Below are positions 8,882 to 17,101 of a stretch of DNA of 64,000 nt, in pieces. Position 1 is the first letter of the stretch, and every line of letters starts with the position of its first letter. Position numbers and translations under genes: made by a program. This stretch comes from Quadrisphaera sp. INWT6. Its GTDB lineage: Bacteria > Actinomycetota > Actinomycetes > Actinomycetales > Quadrisphaeraceae. The notes under the pieces are model-generated. The model was not told where the DNA came from, did not search any database, and saw only the letters and a list, made by a program, of their open reading frames with translations. The DNA lies in assembly GCF_015390235.1 (NCBI RefSeq), contig NZ_VUOH01000002.1, positions 372,001 to 436,000 of the forward strand, written 5' to 3'.

Positions 8882-9733
8882 GTGCGCTTCCCCCGGCCCT
8901 CCCGTCAGGCAGCCCCCAGCCCCACCGACGAGCGGACCGCCGAGCGGTCCCGCGAGCGGGCCCAGGAGCAGGTGCGCGTCGCCGAGCCGTCCCGCGTGGT
9001 GCTGCTCGGCGGCACCTCCGAGATCGGCCTGGCGGTGGTCCGCCGCCTCGGCCGAGGACGCTCCCTCGACGTCGTGCTGGCGGGCCGCCCGGGCGAGCGC
9101 CTGGCCGACGCCGTCGTGGCGCTCGCGGCCGAGGGACACCGCGCCCGGGCCGTGCCCCTGGAGGCCCGCGACCGCACCACCTGGACCCCGGCCCTGGAGA
9201 GCTCCTTCGACACCGCGTCCACCGCCGGGGAGCGGGTCGACGTCGTCGTCCTGGCGCTGGGCACCGCGCCGGACGGCGAGCGCTCCTGGCAGGACCCGCT
9301 CGCCGCCGCCGACCTCGTGCAGGTCAACTCCGCCGCCCCGGTCGCGCTGGCCGCGGGGGCGGCGCAGCGGCTGCGGGCGCAGGGCGGCGGAGCGCTGGTC
9401 GTGGTCTCCAGCGCCGCGGCCGTGCGGGCGCGCAGCACCGACTTCGCGCACGGCGCGAGCAAGGCCGCGCTCGACGCGTTCGCCTCCGGGCTGCGCGAGG
9501 CGGTCCGCGGCGACGGGGTCCGCGTGCTCGTGGTGCGCCCCGGGTTCGTCCGCACGCGCCTGACCGCGGGGCGCTCGGCGTGGCTGGCCACCACCAAGGA
9601 GGCCGTGGCCGACCTCACCGCGCACGCCCTCGCCGGCGACGACGACGCGGTGTGGGCACCTCCCGGCGCCCGCGCCGTCGTCGAGGTGCTGCGCTGGGTG
9701 CCGCCGCGCCTGCTGCGCCGCCTGCGCCTCTGA
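8882..9733 (+). CDS. dprE2: SDR reductase, probable DprE2 (decaprenyl-phosphoryl-2-keto-ribose reductase)
   Basis: About 283 residues. The NAD(P)-binding motif GGTSEIGLAVV is typical of DprE2. The catalytic Ser is in VVVSSAAAVRARS; FAHGASKAALDAF supplies the Lys but has His where most SDRs have the Tyr of YxxxK two residues earlier, so the active site deserves a check. VLVVRPGFVRTRLT follows. DprE2 reduces the keto-ribose intermediate to decaprenyl-phospho-arabinose, the donor used by the Emb enzyme encoded at 26.2 kb. No dprE1 partner lies in the window. Start GTG 8882 has CAGGAT six bases upstream (possible leaderless promoter); an alternative GTG lies near 8972. Confidence 0.75.
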   Translation: MRFPRPSRQAAPSPTDERTAERSRERAQEQVRVAEPSRVVLLGGTSEIGLAVVRRLGRGRSLDVVLAGRPGERLADAVVALAAEGHRARAVPLEARDRTTWTPALESSFDTASTAGERVDVVVLALGTAPDGERSWQDPLAAADLVQVNSAAPVALAAGAAQRLRAQGGGALVVVSSAAAVRARSTDFAHGASKAALDAFASGLREAVRGDGVRVLVVRPGFVRTRLTAGRSAWLATTKEAVADLTAHALAGDDDAVWAPPGARAVVEVLRWVPPRLLRRLRL

Positions 9734-9736
9734 GGG

Positions 9737-10729
9737 TCAGCTGCGCATGCCGGTGGCGACCGGCACGTGCCGCGGCAGGGGCATCCGCGGGCCGCGGCGC
9801 GGGCGCGCGACCCCCTCGAGCTCCAGCAGGCGCTGCACCCGGTAGCGGTGCCCGCGGTAGCGCTCGACGACCTCCGCGCAGCCGGCGTCGTCCATGACCT
9901 CGCCGGTCAGCGCGTAGGAGACGTTCTTGGCCACGTGGTAGTCGGCGAAGGAGAAGGCGTCGGGGTCGCCGTGGGCGCGGTGGCGCACCTCGGCCGCCGT
10001 CCACACGCCGATGCCGGGCAGGCTGCGCAGCGCCGGCTCGACCCGCTCCAGCGGCAGGGCGGTGGTGCGCTCCAGCGCGGGGGCGCAACGGGCGGCGTGG
10101 AGCACCACGCGGCGTCGTCGCTCCTCGACGCCCGCCCGGAGCCACTCCCAGCTGGGGATGCCCGCCCAGCCGCGGGCGCTCGGCGGGACGCGCATCCCCG
10201 CGGCGGGGCTGCCGGGGCTGGCCGCGGGGGCGCCGGGGGCCGGGTCGCCGAAGCGCAGCAGCAGGTCGCGCCAGGCGCGGTGGGCCTCCAGCCCGGTGAC
10301 CACCTGCTCGATCGCGGCAGCCGCGAGCGCCTCGAACACCGCGAGGGTGCGGGGCACGCGGACGCCGCGGTGGCGGCGGTGGGCCGCGACGAGCACGGGG
10401 TGGTCGGGGTGGGGCGCGAAGCCGGAGTCGTCCTGGTCCTCGCCGAGCAGCTCGGGGACGCGGTCGACGACGACGGCTGCGCCGCCTCCCCAGGCGGAGG
10501 CCTCGACGACGCCGAGCGCCGCCACCGGGCGCAGCCGCAGCAGCGCGGTGCCCTCCTCGGTGCGGGTGGCCCACCACCAGGTGGCCAGCGGGCCGGTGCC
10601 CTCGCGGCGCACCGCGGGGTCGCCGCCGCCCCGGCGCAGGGGCCCGAGGGTGGCGGAGAGGTCGAGGGGGCGCCCGGGGGCCCAGGCGCGCTGCGCCGAC
10701 GGGGCGCCGCTCCCCCCAGACCACGTCAC
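9737..10729 (-). CDS. DNA-3-methyladenine glycosylase family protein (AlkA-like)
   Basis: 330 residues from a GTG with GAGGA upstream. An HhH-GPD base-excision glycosylase: the helix-hairpin-helix is LPGIGVWTAAEVRHRAHG, followed by GDPDAFSFADYHVAKNVSYAL, whose FAD carries the expected catalytic Asp. The N-terminal 100 or so residues (LRRGGGDPAVRRE, TGPLATWWWATRTEEG) match the AlkA N-terminal fold. It would excise alkylated purines from DNA. The C-terminus is convergent with the DprE2-like gene, with only 3 bases between the stops. Confidence 0.85.
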   Translation of the reverse strand: MTWSGGSGAPSAQRAWAPGRPLDLSATLGPLRRGGGDPAVRREGTGPLATWWWATRTEEGTALLRLRPVAALGVVEASAWGGGAAVVVDRVPELLGEDQDDSGFAPHPDHPVLVAAHRRHRGVRVPRTLAVFEALAAAAIEQVVTGLEAHRAWRDLLLRFGDPAPGAPAASPGSPAAGMRVPPSARGWAGIPSWEWLRAGVEERRRRVVLHAARCAPALERTTALPLERVEPALRSLPGIGVWTAAEVRHRAHGDPDAFSFADYHVAKNVSYALTGEVMDDAGCAEVVERYRGHRYRVQRLLELEGVARPRRGPRMPLPRHVPVATGMRS

Positions 10730-10785
10730 CGGGACATCCTCACCCGCGCCCGGGGTGCTCTGGAACCCCGCCGCGGCGCGGCGCC

Positions 10786-10791
10786 TACCGT
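10786..10791 (+). promoter_or_regulatory. Leaderless -10 box (TACCGT)
   Basis: TACCGT ends 7 bases before the ATG at 10799, the spacing expected if transcription starts at the start codon. There is no ribosome site in between. Confidence 0.5.
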
Positions 10792-10798
10792 CGGGGGG

Positions 10799-11479
10799 AT
10801 GAGCTCCGACCGCGTCGCCGTCCCCCAGCTGCTCGCCCGCCTGCGCCGCCAGGACTCCGGCCGCCCGCGCGTGACCTGGTACGGCGCGGACGGCGAGCGC
10901 GTGGAGCTGTCGGCCCGGGTGCTGGAGAACTGGGTGGCGAAGACGGCGAACCTGCTCGTGGAGGAGCTCGAGGTGGAGGTCGGCGACGCCGTGCGCCTGG
11001 ACCTGCCCGCCCACTGGCGCACCGTCGCGTGGCGGCTCGCGGTCGCGGCGGTCGGTGGTGAGCTGGCGGTGCAGGACTGCGGCGCGGCCCCGGACGTGCT
11101 CGTCGTCGCCGACGGCTCCCCCGGCCTCGCCGGCGCCACGAGCGGCACCGGCACCGGCGTGCCCCGCCACCTCGTGGTGCAGGCGCTGGGGGCGCTGGCC
11201 TTCCGCGCGCAGGTGGTGCCGCCGGGGGCCCTCGACGCGGCGGCCGTGGTGGCGGGCTACGGCGACGAGCTGCCCGCCGTGGTCGGCGCCCCGGGCCTGG
11301 TCGTGACCGGGCCGCCGAGCGACGCGCGGGTGCTCGTGGACGCCCGCTCGGGCGACGACGACGCGGCCCTCGACGCCGTGCTGGCGGCCCTCGCCGGGGG
11401 CGGCAGCGCGGTGCTGCTGGGCCCGGGCTCCCCCGACCCCGAGCGCGTGGCGGCCCAGGAGGGCACCGCCCCGGCCTGA
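10799..11479 (+). CDS. TIGR03089 family protein
   Basis: 226 residues. Recognisable as the actinobacterial TIGR03089 family, which resembles the N-terminal part of AMP-dependent acyl-CoA synthetases: PQLLARLRRQDSGRPRVTWYG, RVELSARVLENWVAKTANLL, VGDAVRLDLPAHWRTVAWRLA, DVLVVADGSP. No complete adenylation motifs are present, so enzymatic activity is doubtful and the role unknown. The start is supported by a leaderless-type TACCGT box. It diverges from the AlkA-like gene and converges on the MFS gene. Confidence 0.85.
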   Translation: MSSDRVAVPQLLARLRRQDSGRPRVTWYGADGERVELSARVLENWVAKTANLLVEELEVEVGDAVRLDLPAHWRTVAWRLAVAAVGGELAVQDCGAAPDVLVVADGSPGLAGATSGTGTGVPRHLVVQALGALAFRAQVVPPGALDAAAVVAGYGDELPAVVGAPGLVVTGPPSDARVLVDARSGDDDAALDAVLAALAGGGSAVLLGPGSPDPERVAAQEGTAPA

Positions 11480-11510
11480 CGGGGAGGTCCGCCGGTGCGG
11501 GTGACGCTGA

Positions 11511-13088
11511 CTACGCGCTCGCGCCCGGCCCGTTGCCGCTGCTGACCGTGCGCCGCGCCGGGTCGGGCGCCGGCACCGCGACCGGCTCCCCCACCGCCGC
11601 CCCGTCGGTGGCCGGGGACGCGGCGCGGGAGCGCGCGAAGGAGTCGCGCAGCGCGCGGTACTGGGGGCTCGCCAGCGCCAGCAGCGTCACGAGCAGGCCC
11701 AGGAACCCGAGGACCACGAACACCAGCGCGATCGCCCGGGCCTGCCCGGTGCCGAACCAGCTGCCGACGGCCGCCGCGCCGGCGCCGTCACCGCTCATGA
11801 ACGGCACCACCGCGAACTGCGTGACCGGGCCGATGAGGAACGCGGTGAACGGTGACGCCGCCTGCTCGACGCTCTGGGCGAAGCCGAAGACCCGCCCCTG
11901 GCGCTCGTAGGGGACGACGCGCTGCAGGACCGTCTGCTCGGCGGCCTCGGCGAAGGGCATGAGCAGCATGAACACCGCCATGGCGGCCACGAGGCTGACC
12001 ACGGACGCCGAGAGCGGGAAGAGCATCGTGGCCGCCCAGGAGGCGGCGTTGGCGAGCAGGAGCAGCCGCACCGGGGCGCTCCCCAGCCCCACCTTCGCCA
12101 CGAGCAGCCCGCCGACGATCATCAGTGCCGACAGCCCGCCCCACAGCAGCCCCCACACCTGCACCGACACCAGCGACAGGCCGTAGGCGTCCATCAGCGC
12201 CATGAAGGCGCCGCCGATGACGTTGTTGAAGCAGCTGAAGAGGATGAGCGGCACCAGCCCCGGGACGCCGCGCACGAGGCGCCACGTGCCCCGCAGGTCG
12301 ACCCCCCGAGCCGCGCCGTCGCCGTCCACGGGCGTCGCCCGCACCGGCTGCTCCTCCGGCACGTGCACCCGCGCCAGGTGCGCGACCGACGCGACCAGCA
12401 CCGCGACCGCCAGGAGCAGCACGTAGAGCATGCCCCCGGCCGCGACGAGCACCCCGCTGATCACCGAGGTGACCAGCATCGACACCCCGGAGACGGTGCC
12501 GACCAGGCCGTTGGCGCGGTCGCGGCGGTCGGCGGGCACGAGCAGGCTCACGCAGACGGGCAGCGCGATCATGCGCGGGTTGCCGGCGATGACGCCGAGC
12601 ATCACCAGCACGACGAAGGTCCACAGCTGCCAGGAGCCGACGTCGGTGAAGGCCTGCGCGGGGGCGATCACGTACAGCGCGAGGCAGGCGCCGTAGACCA
12701 GCGCCGAGGCGAGCGCGGAGGCCTGCATCACCACCTGCTTGCGGTGGTCGTCGACCAGGCTGCCGAACCACATGCCCGTGGCGGCCGTGGCCACCAGGAA
12801 GATGCCGGAGATCATGCCGGTGGCGAAGACGGACCTCGTCTCCAGGAACACCCAGAACGTCACCGCGAACCAGACCGTGTAGTTCATGACGCCGACCACG
12901 CCGTTGCTCACCAGCAGGTGCGCGAACACCCGCTGGGTGCCGTGGCGCAGGTCGAGCCGGGGCTGCTCCGCGCCGTCGGCCGGCGCCGCAGCGCCGTCGG
13001 TGGGGTCATGCGGGGATCCTCTCGCCGGGGTCCGACAGCGCGCCACAGACTTCTCGCGGGAACGACCCACCAGGCGTCCGAGACTCAT
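11511..13088 (-). CDS. MFS transporter
   Basis: About 525 residues with roughly 12 hydrophobic segments (VVGVMNYTVWFAVTFWVFL, GMISGIFLVATAATGMWFG, LWTFVVLVMLGVIAGN, SLVAAMAVFMLLM). The loop GSLVDDHRKQVVM corresponds to the MFS loop 2-3 signature, and PADRRDRANGLVGTVSGVS is a pattern of drug or macrolide-type exporters. It lies in the cytoplasmic membrane; the substrate cannot be read. No start has a good ribosome site: ATG 13088 was chosen, with GTG 13112 and GTG 13046 as alternatives. The C-terminal tail is long and Pro/Ala-rich. Confidence 0.85.
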   Translation of the reverse strand: MSLGRLVGRSREKSVARCRTPARGSPHDPTDGAAAPADGAEQPRLDLRHGTQRVFAHLLVSNGVVGVMNYTVWFAVTFWVFLETRSVFATGMISGIFLVATAATGMWFGSLVDDHRKQVVMQASALASALVYGACLALYVIAPAQAFTDVGSWQLWTFVVLVMLGVIAGNPRMIALPVCVSLLVPADRRDRANGLVGTVSGVSMLVTSVISGVLVAAGGMLYVLLLAVAVLVASVAHLARVHVPEEQPVRATPVDGDGAARGVDLRGTWRLVRGVPGLVPLILFSCFNNVIGGAFMALMDAYGLSLVSVQVWGLLWGGLSALMIVGGLLVAKVGLGSAPVRLLLLANAASWAATMLFPLSASVVSLVAAMAVFMLLMPFAEAAEQTVLQRVVPYERQGRVFGFAQSVEQAASPFTAFLIGPVTQFAVVPFMSGDGAGAAAVGSWFGTGQARAIALVFVVLGFLGLLVTLLALASPQYRALRDSFARSRAASPATDGAAVGEPVAVPAPDPARRTVSSGNGPGASA

Positions 13089-13272
13089 CGGCCGTGCGTC
13101 GACCCACCCCACCCCGCCCCGCCCCCCTGCGCGCGTCCACCCCCTCCCCCGCGACGATCACGCGTCTGAGCGCCACACCGCGCCGCGGTCCTCTGCCGCA
13201 GGGTCGGCTCGCAGCCGGCGTCGTGGCGCGCAGCTGCATGATCGTCGCGAGGGTGGGGGGGGGGTGTGCGCG

Positions 13273-14487
13273 TCAGGTCGTGGTGGCTCCCAGCGCCGGG
13301 GCCAGGCGGCGCAGCCCCTCGGCGATCCGCTCCGGCGGGTTGGTGGTGAACGACAGGCGGAGGGTGGCGCGGTCGGGCGCCCCGGCGAAGAAGGGGGCCC
13401 CGGGGACGAAGGCCACGTCGCGCTCCAGCGCCCCCGCGAGCAGCGCCGCGGTGTCGGTGCCGCCGGGCAGGCGCGCCCACACGAACATGCCGCCGTCGGG
13501 GTCGCTCCAGCTCGAGCCCTCCGGCAGGGCGCCGGGGAGCGCGGCCAGCATCGCGTCGCGACGGCGGCCGTACTCGGAGCACAGGCGGGTGACGTGCGCG
13601 TCGAGGTCGCTCTCGGCGAGGTACGCGGCGGCGGCGGCCTGGTCGACGGTGGAGGTGTGCAGGTCGGCCGCCTGCTTGGCCACCACGAGCGCCCGCCGCA
13701 GGGCAGCGGGGGCCCGCAGCCACCCCAGGCGCATGCCCGGGACCCCCACCTTGGAGAAGCTGCCCAGGTAGACGGCCCGGTCCGCCACGGCGGGCTCGGC
13801 TGCCAGCGCGCGCAGCGGGGCGCCCCGGAAGCGGAGCTCGCCGTAGGGGTCGTCCTCGACCAGCCAGGTGGGGTGCTCCGCGACCAGCGCGGCGACCTCC
13901 GCGCGGCGCGCGGCGCTGAGGGTGCGCCCGGTGGGGTTGGCGAAGGTGGGGACCAGGTACACCAGCCGCGGGCGCTCCTCCTCGAGCACGCGGGCCAGGT
14001 CGGCGGGGACCACGCCGTCGTCGTCGCTCGCGACGGGCACCACGCGGGCCCCGGCCAGCGCGAAGCCCTGCAGCGCCGCGAGGTAGGTGGGCTCCTCCAC
14101 CGCCACGACGTCTCCCGGGTCGAGCAGCGCCGTCGCCAGCAGCGCGAGGGCCTGCTGCGAGCCGGTGGTGACCAGCAGGTCGCTCGCGCCGGTGGGCAGG
14201 CCGCGGCCGGTGAGCCGCGCCGCCAGGAGCTCGCGCAGGTCGGCGTCGCCCTCCGTGGGGGCGTACTGGAGGTGCTGGCGGGCGCGCGGGCCCGAGAGGA
14301 CGGCGTCGAAGGCGGCGCGGACGCCGTCCAGGTCGAACAGCTCGGGGGCGGGCAGCCCGCCGGCGAAGCTGACGACCTCCGGCCGCGAGGCCAGGGCCAG
14401 GAGGTCGCGCACGGGCGAGCTGGCGACGCCGTCCAGGCGCCGCGCGAGCGGCGGGGCGGAGGTCGGGCGCGGGGAGGTCTGGGTCAC
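13273..14487 (-). CDS. PLP-dependent aminotransferase (class I/II)
   Basis: 404 residues, full length for a fold-type I aminotransferase of the MocR/2-aminoadipate type without the GntR domain. Visible are SFAGGLPAPELFDL, LQYAPTEGDADLRELLAARL, TTGSQQALALLATALLDPGD, VPTFANPTGRTLS (Asn contacting PLP), WLVEDDPYGELRF (Asp to the pyridine N), and the Schiff-base Lys in YLGSFSKVGVPGMRLGW. The C-terminal Arg is in RATLRLSFTTNPPERI. It starts at a GTG with an AGGAG site 6 bases upstream. Substrate unknown. Confidence 0.9.
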   Translation of the reverse strand: MTQTSPRPTSAPPLARRLDGVASSPVRDLLALASRPEVVSFAGGLPAPELFDLDGVRAAFDAVLSGPRARQHLQYAPTEGDADLRELLAARLTGRGLPTGASDLLVTTGSQQALALLATALLDPGDVVAVEEPTYLAALQGFALAGARVVPVASDDDGVVPADLARVLEEERPRLVYLVPTFANPTGRTLSAARRAEVAALVAEHPTWLVEDDPYGELRFRGAPLRALAAEPAVADRAVYLGSFSKVGVPGMRLGWLRAPAALRRALVVAKQAADLHTSTVDQAAAAAYLAESDLDAHVTRLCSEYGRRRDAMLAALPGALPEGSSWSDPDGGMFVWARLPGGTDTAALLAGALERDVAFVPGAPFFAGAPDRATLRLSFTTNPPERIAEGLRRLAPALGATTT

Positions 14488-14545
14488 GGGAGCTCCTGGT
14501 CGACGGCGGCTCCCACGCTAGCGGCGCCGCCCCGCCGCCCGCGGC

Positions 14546-14860
14546 TCAGTGGGCGACCTTGAGACCCACCACGCCGCCGACGATCATCGCCAGGAACAGC
14601 ACCTTCAGCAGCGAGACGGACTCGGTGCCGGTGGCCATGGCGTACACCACCGTCAGGACCGCGCCGATGCCCACCCACACCGCGTAGGAGGTGCCGACGG
14701 GCAGCTCCCGCATCGCGAACGCGAGCCCGGCCATGCTCAGCACCAGCGCGACGGCGAAGACGGCGGTGGGCGCGGGGCGCGTGAAGCCCTCCGAGCGGCC
14801 GAGGGCGGTGGCCCAGACGGCTTCCAGCACACCGGACAGGACGAGGACGGTCCAGGACAC
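14546..14860 (-). CDS. gdx: Guanidinium exporter, SMR family (Gdx/SugE)
   Basis: 104 residues, four membrane helices. SWTVLVLSGVLEAVWATALG carries the central membrane Glu and the GVLEAVWA signature of the SugE/Gdx branch; SEGFTRPAPT, MRELPVGTSYAVWVGIGAV and VSLLKVLFLAMIVGGVVGLK complete the fold. Gdx proteins are dual-topology proton/guanidinium antiporters. The GTG start has GGAGG 7 bases upstream. A guanidine-III riboswitch lies directly upstream, which strongly supports guanidinium as substrate and explains regulation. A longer ATG frame upstream would translate the riboswitch and was rejected. Confidence 0.93.
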   Translation of the reverse strand: MSWTVLVLSGVLEAVWATALGRSEGFTRPAPTAVFAVALVLSMAGLAFAMRELPVGTSYAVWVGIGAVLTVVYAMATGTESVSLLKVLFLAMIVGGVVGLKVAH

Positions 14861-14894
14861 GAGGGGCCTCCGCTGGTCGACGACGTCGATGGAG

Positions 14895-14935
14895 CGGCCG
14901 TCTTGTCGCGGTCCGGGTACGGCACCCTCGTCCGG
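14895..14935 (-). promoter_or_regulatory. Guanidine-III riboswitch (ykkC-III)
   Basis: Minus strand. The sequence has the conserved order of the class: CCGGACGAGG, then GTGCCGTACCCGG, then GACAAGACGGC. CCGG pairs with CCGG and the GCCGT/ACGGC segment forms the pseudoknot arm. It ends about 35 bases before the GTG of the SMR exporter, and the exporter's GGAGG site lies in that gap, so guanidine binding probably exposes the ribosome site. The match to the known class was recognised by eye. Confidence 0.9.
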
Positions 14936-15002
14936 AGGCCCTGGAGGGACCCGGCACCACGGTCGCACATCCGGTCCGGAGACGCTGCCGCACGCCGTCC
15001 CC

Positions 15003-15008
15003 TAGGGT
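15003..15008 (+). promoter_or_regulatory. Leaderless -10 box (TAGGGT) of gmd
   Basis: TAGGGT followed by exactly 6 bases and then the ATG at 15015. There is no Shine-Dalgarno sequence, so the mRNA probably begins at the start codon. Confidence 0.55.
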
Positions 15009-15014
15009 CGCCCC

Positions 15015-16004
15015 ATGGCCAAGCGCGCGCTGATCACCGGAGTCACGGGCCAGGACGGCCTCTACCTGTCCGAGCTCCTGCTGTCCAAGGGCTACGAGGT
15101 CTACGGCCTGGTCCGCGGCCAGAACAACCCCAAGCTGCCCCTGCTGGCCCGCGAGGTCCCCGGCGTCAAGGTCCTCACCGGCGACCTCATGGACCTGTCC
15201 TCCCTGATCCGCGCCCTCAACACCGCCCAGCCCGACGAGTTCTACAACCTCGGCGCCATCTCCTTCGTGGCCTACTCCTGGGAGAACGCCGACCTCACCG
15301 CCGAGGTCACCGGCAAGGGCGTCCTGAACGCCCTCGAAGCCGTCCGCCTCTACTGCGGCGACACCCCCGACAAGGTCCGCTTCTACCAGGCCTCCTCCTC
15401 GGAGATGTACGGCAAGGTCCAGGCCGTGCCCCAGCGCGAGGACACCCTGCTGTGGCCCCGCTCCCCCTACGGCGTGGCCAAGGTCTTCGGCCACTACATG
15501 ACCATCAACTACCGCGAGTCCTACGGCATGCACGCCTCCTCGGGGATCCTGTTCAACCACGAGAGCCCCCGGCGCGGCCCGGAGTTCGTCACCCGCAAGG
15601 TCACCCAGGCCGTCGCCCGCATCTCCCTGGGCCTGCAGGAGGAGCTGGTGCTGGGCAACCTGGACGCCCGCCGCGACTGGGGCTTCGCCGGGGACTACGT
15701 CGAGGCCATGTGGCGCATGCTCCAGCAGGACACCGCCGACGACTACGTCGTGGCCACCGGTGAGACCCACACCATCGGTGAGCTGCTGGACGTGGCCTTC
15801 AACCACGTCGGCATCACCGACTGGACGAAGTACGTGCGCCAGGACCCCGCCTTCATGCGCCCGGCGGAGGTGGACCTGCTCATCGGTGACCCCACCAAGG
15901 CCAAGACCCAGCTGGGCTGGGAGCTGAAGGTCGGCTTCACCGACCTGGTGCAGATGATGGTCGACTCCGACCTGGCCGAGCAGAAGGCGCTGCGGGGCGA
16001 GTGA
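15015..16004 (+). CDS. gmd: GDP-mannose 4,6-dehydratase
   Basis: 329 residues. Converts GDP-mannose to GDP-4-keto-6-deoxymannose, precursor of GDP-fucose, GDP-rhamnose and related sugars. Short-chain dehydrogenase fold: ALITGVTGQDGLYLSELLLS binds NADP, SSSEMYGKVQAVPQ has the catalytic Ser/Glu, and SPYGVAKVFGHYM the Tyr-x3-Lys. GILFNHESPRRGPEFVTRKVT is the Gmd substrate signature, and LGNLDARRDWGFAGDYVEAM follows. First gene of a two-gene operon; the next paralogue overlaps its stop. It starts leaderless. Confidence 0.95.
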   Translation: MAKRALITGVTGQDGLYLSELLLSKGYEVYGLVRGQNNPKLPLLAREVPGVKVLTGDLMDLSSLIRALNTAQPDEFYNLGAISFVAYSWENADLTAEVTGKGVLNALEAVRLYCGDTPDKVRFYQASSSEMYGKVQAVPQREDTLLWPRSPYGVAKVFGHYMTINYRESYGMHASSGILFNHESPRRGPEFVTRKVTQAVARISLGLQEELVLGNLDARRDWGFAGDYVEAMWRMLQQDTADDYVVATGETHTIGELLDVAFNHVGITDWTKYVRQDPAFMRPAEVDLLIGDPTKAKTQLGWELKVGFTDLVQMMVDSDLAEQKALRGE

Positions 16005-17029
16005 GCGAGCTCCATCCGCCGGCCCCCGTCGCGCCGGCCGCCCCACCGGTGCCGCTGACGGGCAGGACGGCTCTGGTCACCGGCGTCTCCGGCCAGGACG
16101 GCGGGTACCTCGCCGAGCTGCTCGCCGCCGAGGGCACGCTCGTGCACGGCGTGCGCCGCGGCACGGGCCCGCTGCCGCCGCACCTGGCGGCGCTCGGCGA
16201 CCGGCTCGTGGTGCACACCGCCGACCTGCTCGACCCGTCGGCGGCCGCGGCGCTGGTCCGCGAGGTGGCCCCCGACGAGGTCTACAACCTCGCCGCGGAG
16301 AGCTCCGTGGCCCGCTCGTGGTCGCAGCCCGTGGAGACGGCCCTGCTCGACGCCGTGCTGCCGGCAGCGATCCTGCACGCCGCCGCAGGCGTCACCGGCA
16401 CCAGCGGCGAGCCGGTGCGGGTGCTCCAGGCCTCCAGCGCCGAGGTCTACGCCGGCGCCGGGGTGACCCCCCAGAGCGAGGCGACGCCCGTCGTCCCCGT
16501 GACCCCGTACGGGGCCGCCAAGGCGTACGCCCACCACCTCGTGCAGCTGCACCGGGCGGGCGGGATGTTCGCGGTGAACGCCGTGCTCTACCCGCACGAG
16601 TCACCGCGGCGCCCCGCGCAGTTCGTCACCCGCAAGATCACGTCGACGGTGGCGGCGATCGCGCGCGGCCGGGCCGACGAGCTGGTGCTCGGCAACACCG
16701 CGGCCCGGCGCGACTGGGGCTGGGCGCCCGACTCGGTGCGCGCCATGGTGCTCGCCCTGCGCCACGGCGAGCCGCTCGACGTCGTCGTCGCCACGGGGAC
16801 CTCGCACTCGGTGGAGGACTTCGTGGCCGCCGCCTTCACCCGCGCCGGGATCGACGAGTGGCGCCACCTGGTGCGCAGCGACCCGGCCTTCTGGCGCCCC
16901 AACGACGCCGCGGACCTGGTCGGAGACCCGTCCCTGGCCCGCACCGCGCTGGGCTGGTCGACCACGGTGGCCTTCGCCGACGTCGTCGGGTCGATGGTCG
17001 ACGCCGACCTCGCCCTCCTCGACGCCTGA
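16001..17029 (+). CDS. Second GDP-mannose 4,6-dehydratase paralogue
   Basis: 342 residues from a GTG overlapping the gmd stop (GTGA). It keeps the Gmd signatures: ALVTGVSGQDGGYLAELLAA, QASSAEVYAGAG, TPYGAAKAYAHHLVQLH, LYPHESPRRPAQFVTRKIT, LGNTAARRDWGWAPDSVRAM. It is clearly diverged from the upstream copy and has an extra Pro/Ala-rich N-terminus. The retained FVTRKIT motif argues for a dehydratase or an oligomer partner rather than an Rmd-type reductase, but a following reduction step cannot be excluded. It ends at a strong hairpin. Confidence 0.85.
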   Translation: MSELHPPAPVAPAAPPVPLTGRTALVTGVSGQDGGYLAELLAAEGTLVHGVRRGTGPLPPHLAALGDRLVVHTADLLDPSAAAALVREVAPDEVYNLAAESSVARSWSQPVETALLDAVLPAAILHAAAGVTGTSGEPVRVLQASSAEVYAGAGVTPQSEATPVVPVTPYGAAKAYAHHLVQLHRAGGMFAVNAVLYPHESPRRPAQFVTRKITSTVAAIARGRADELVLGNTAARRDWGWAPDSVRAMVLALRHGEPLDVVVATGTSHSVEDFVAAAFTRAGIDEWRHLVRSDPAFWRPNDAADLVGDPSLARTALGWSTTVAFADVVGSMVDADLALLDA

Positions 17030-17045
17030 GCGCTCCCCCGACGGA

Positions 17046-17087
17046 CGAGGAGCCCCGCACCACCTCTCGGTGGTGCGGGGCTCCTCG
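17046..17087. terminator. Strong bidirectional hairpin terminator
   Basis: Perfect 19-bp arms (CGAGGAGCCCCGCACCACC and its complement) around a TCTC loop, between the convergent gmd operon and amidase gene. No T-tract, as usual in high-GC actinobacteria. Confidence 0.85.
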
Positions 17088-17101
17088 GTGCGGGGATGCG
17101 G

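Noticed and set aside
14861..14968. N-terminal extension of the SMR exporter to an upstream ATG
   Set aside because: It would translate the guanidine-III riboswitch. The GTG at 14860 has a proper ribosome site and starts at the first membrane helix.
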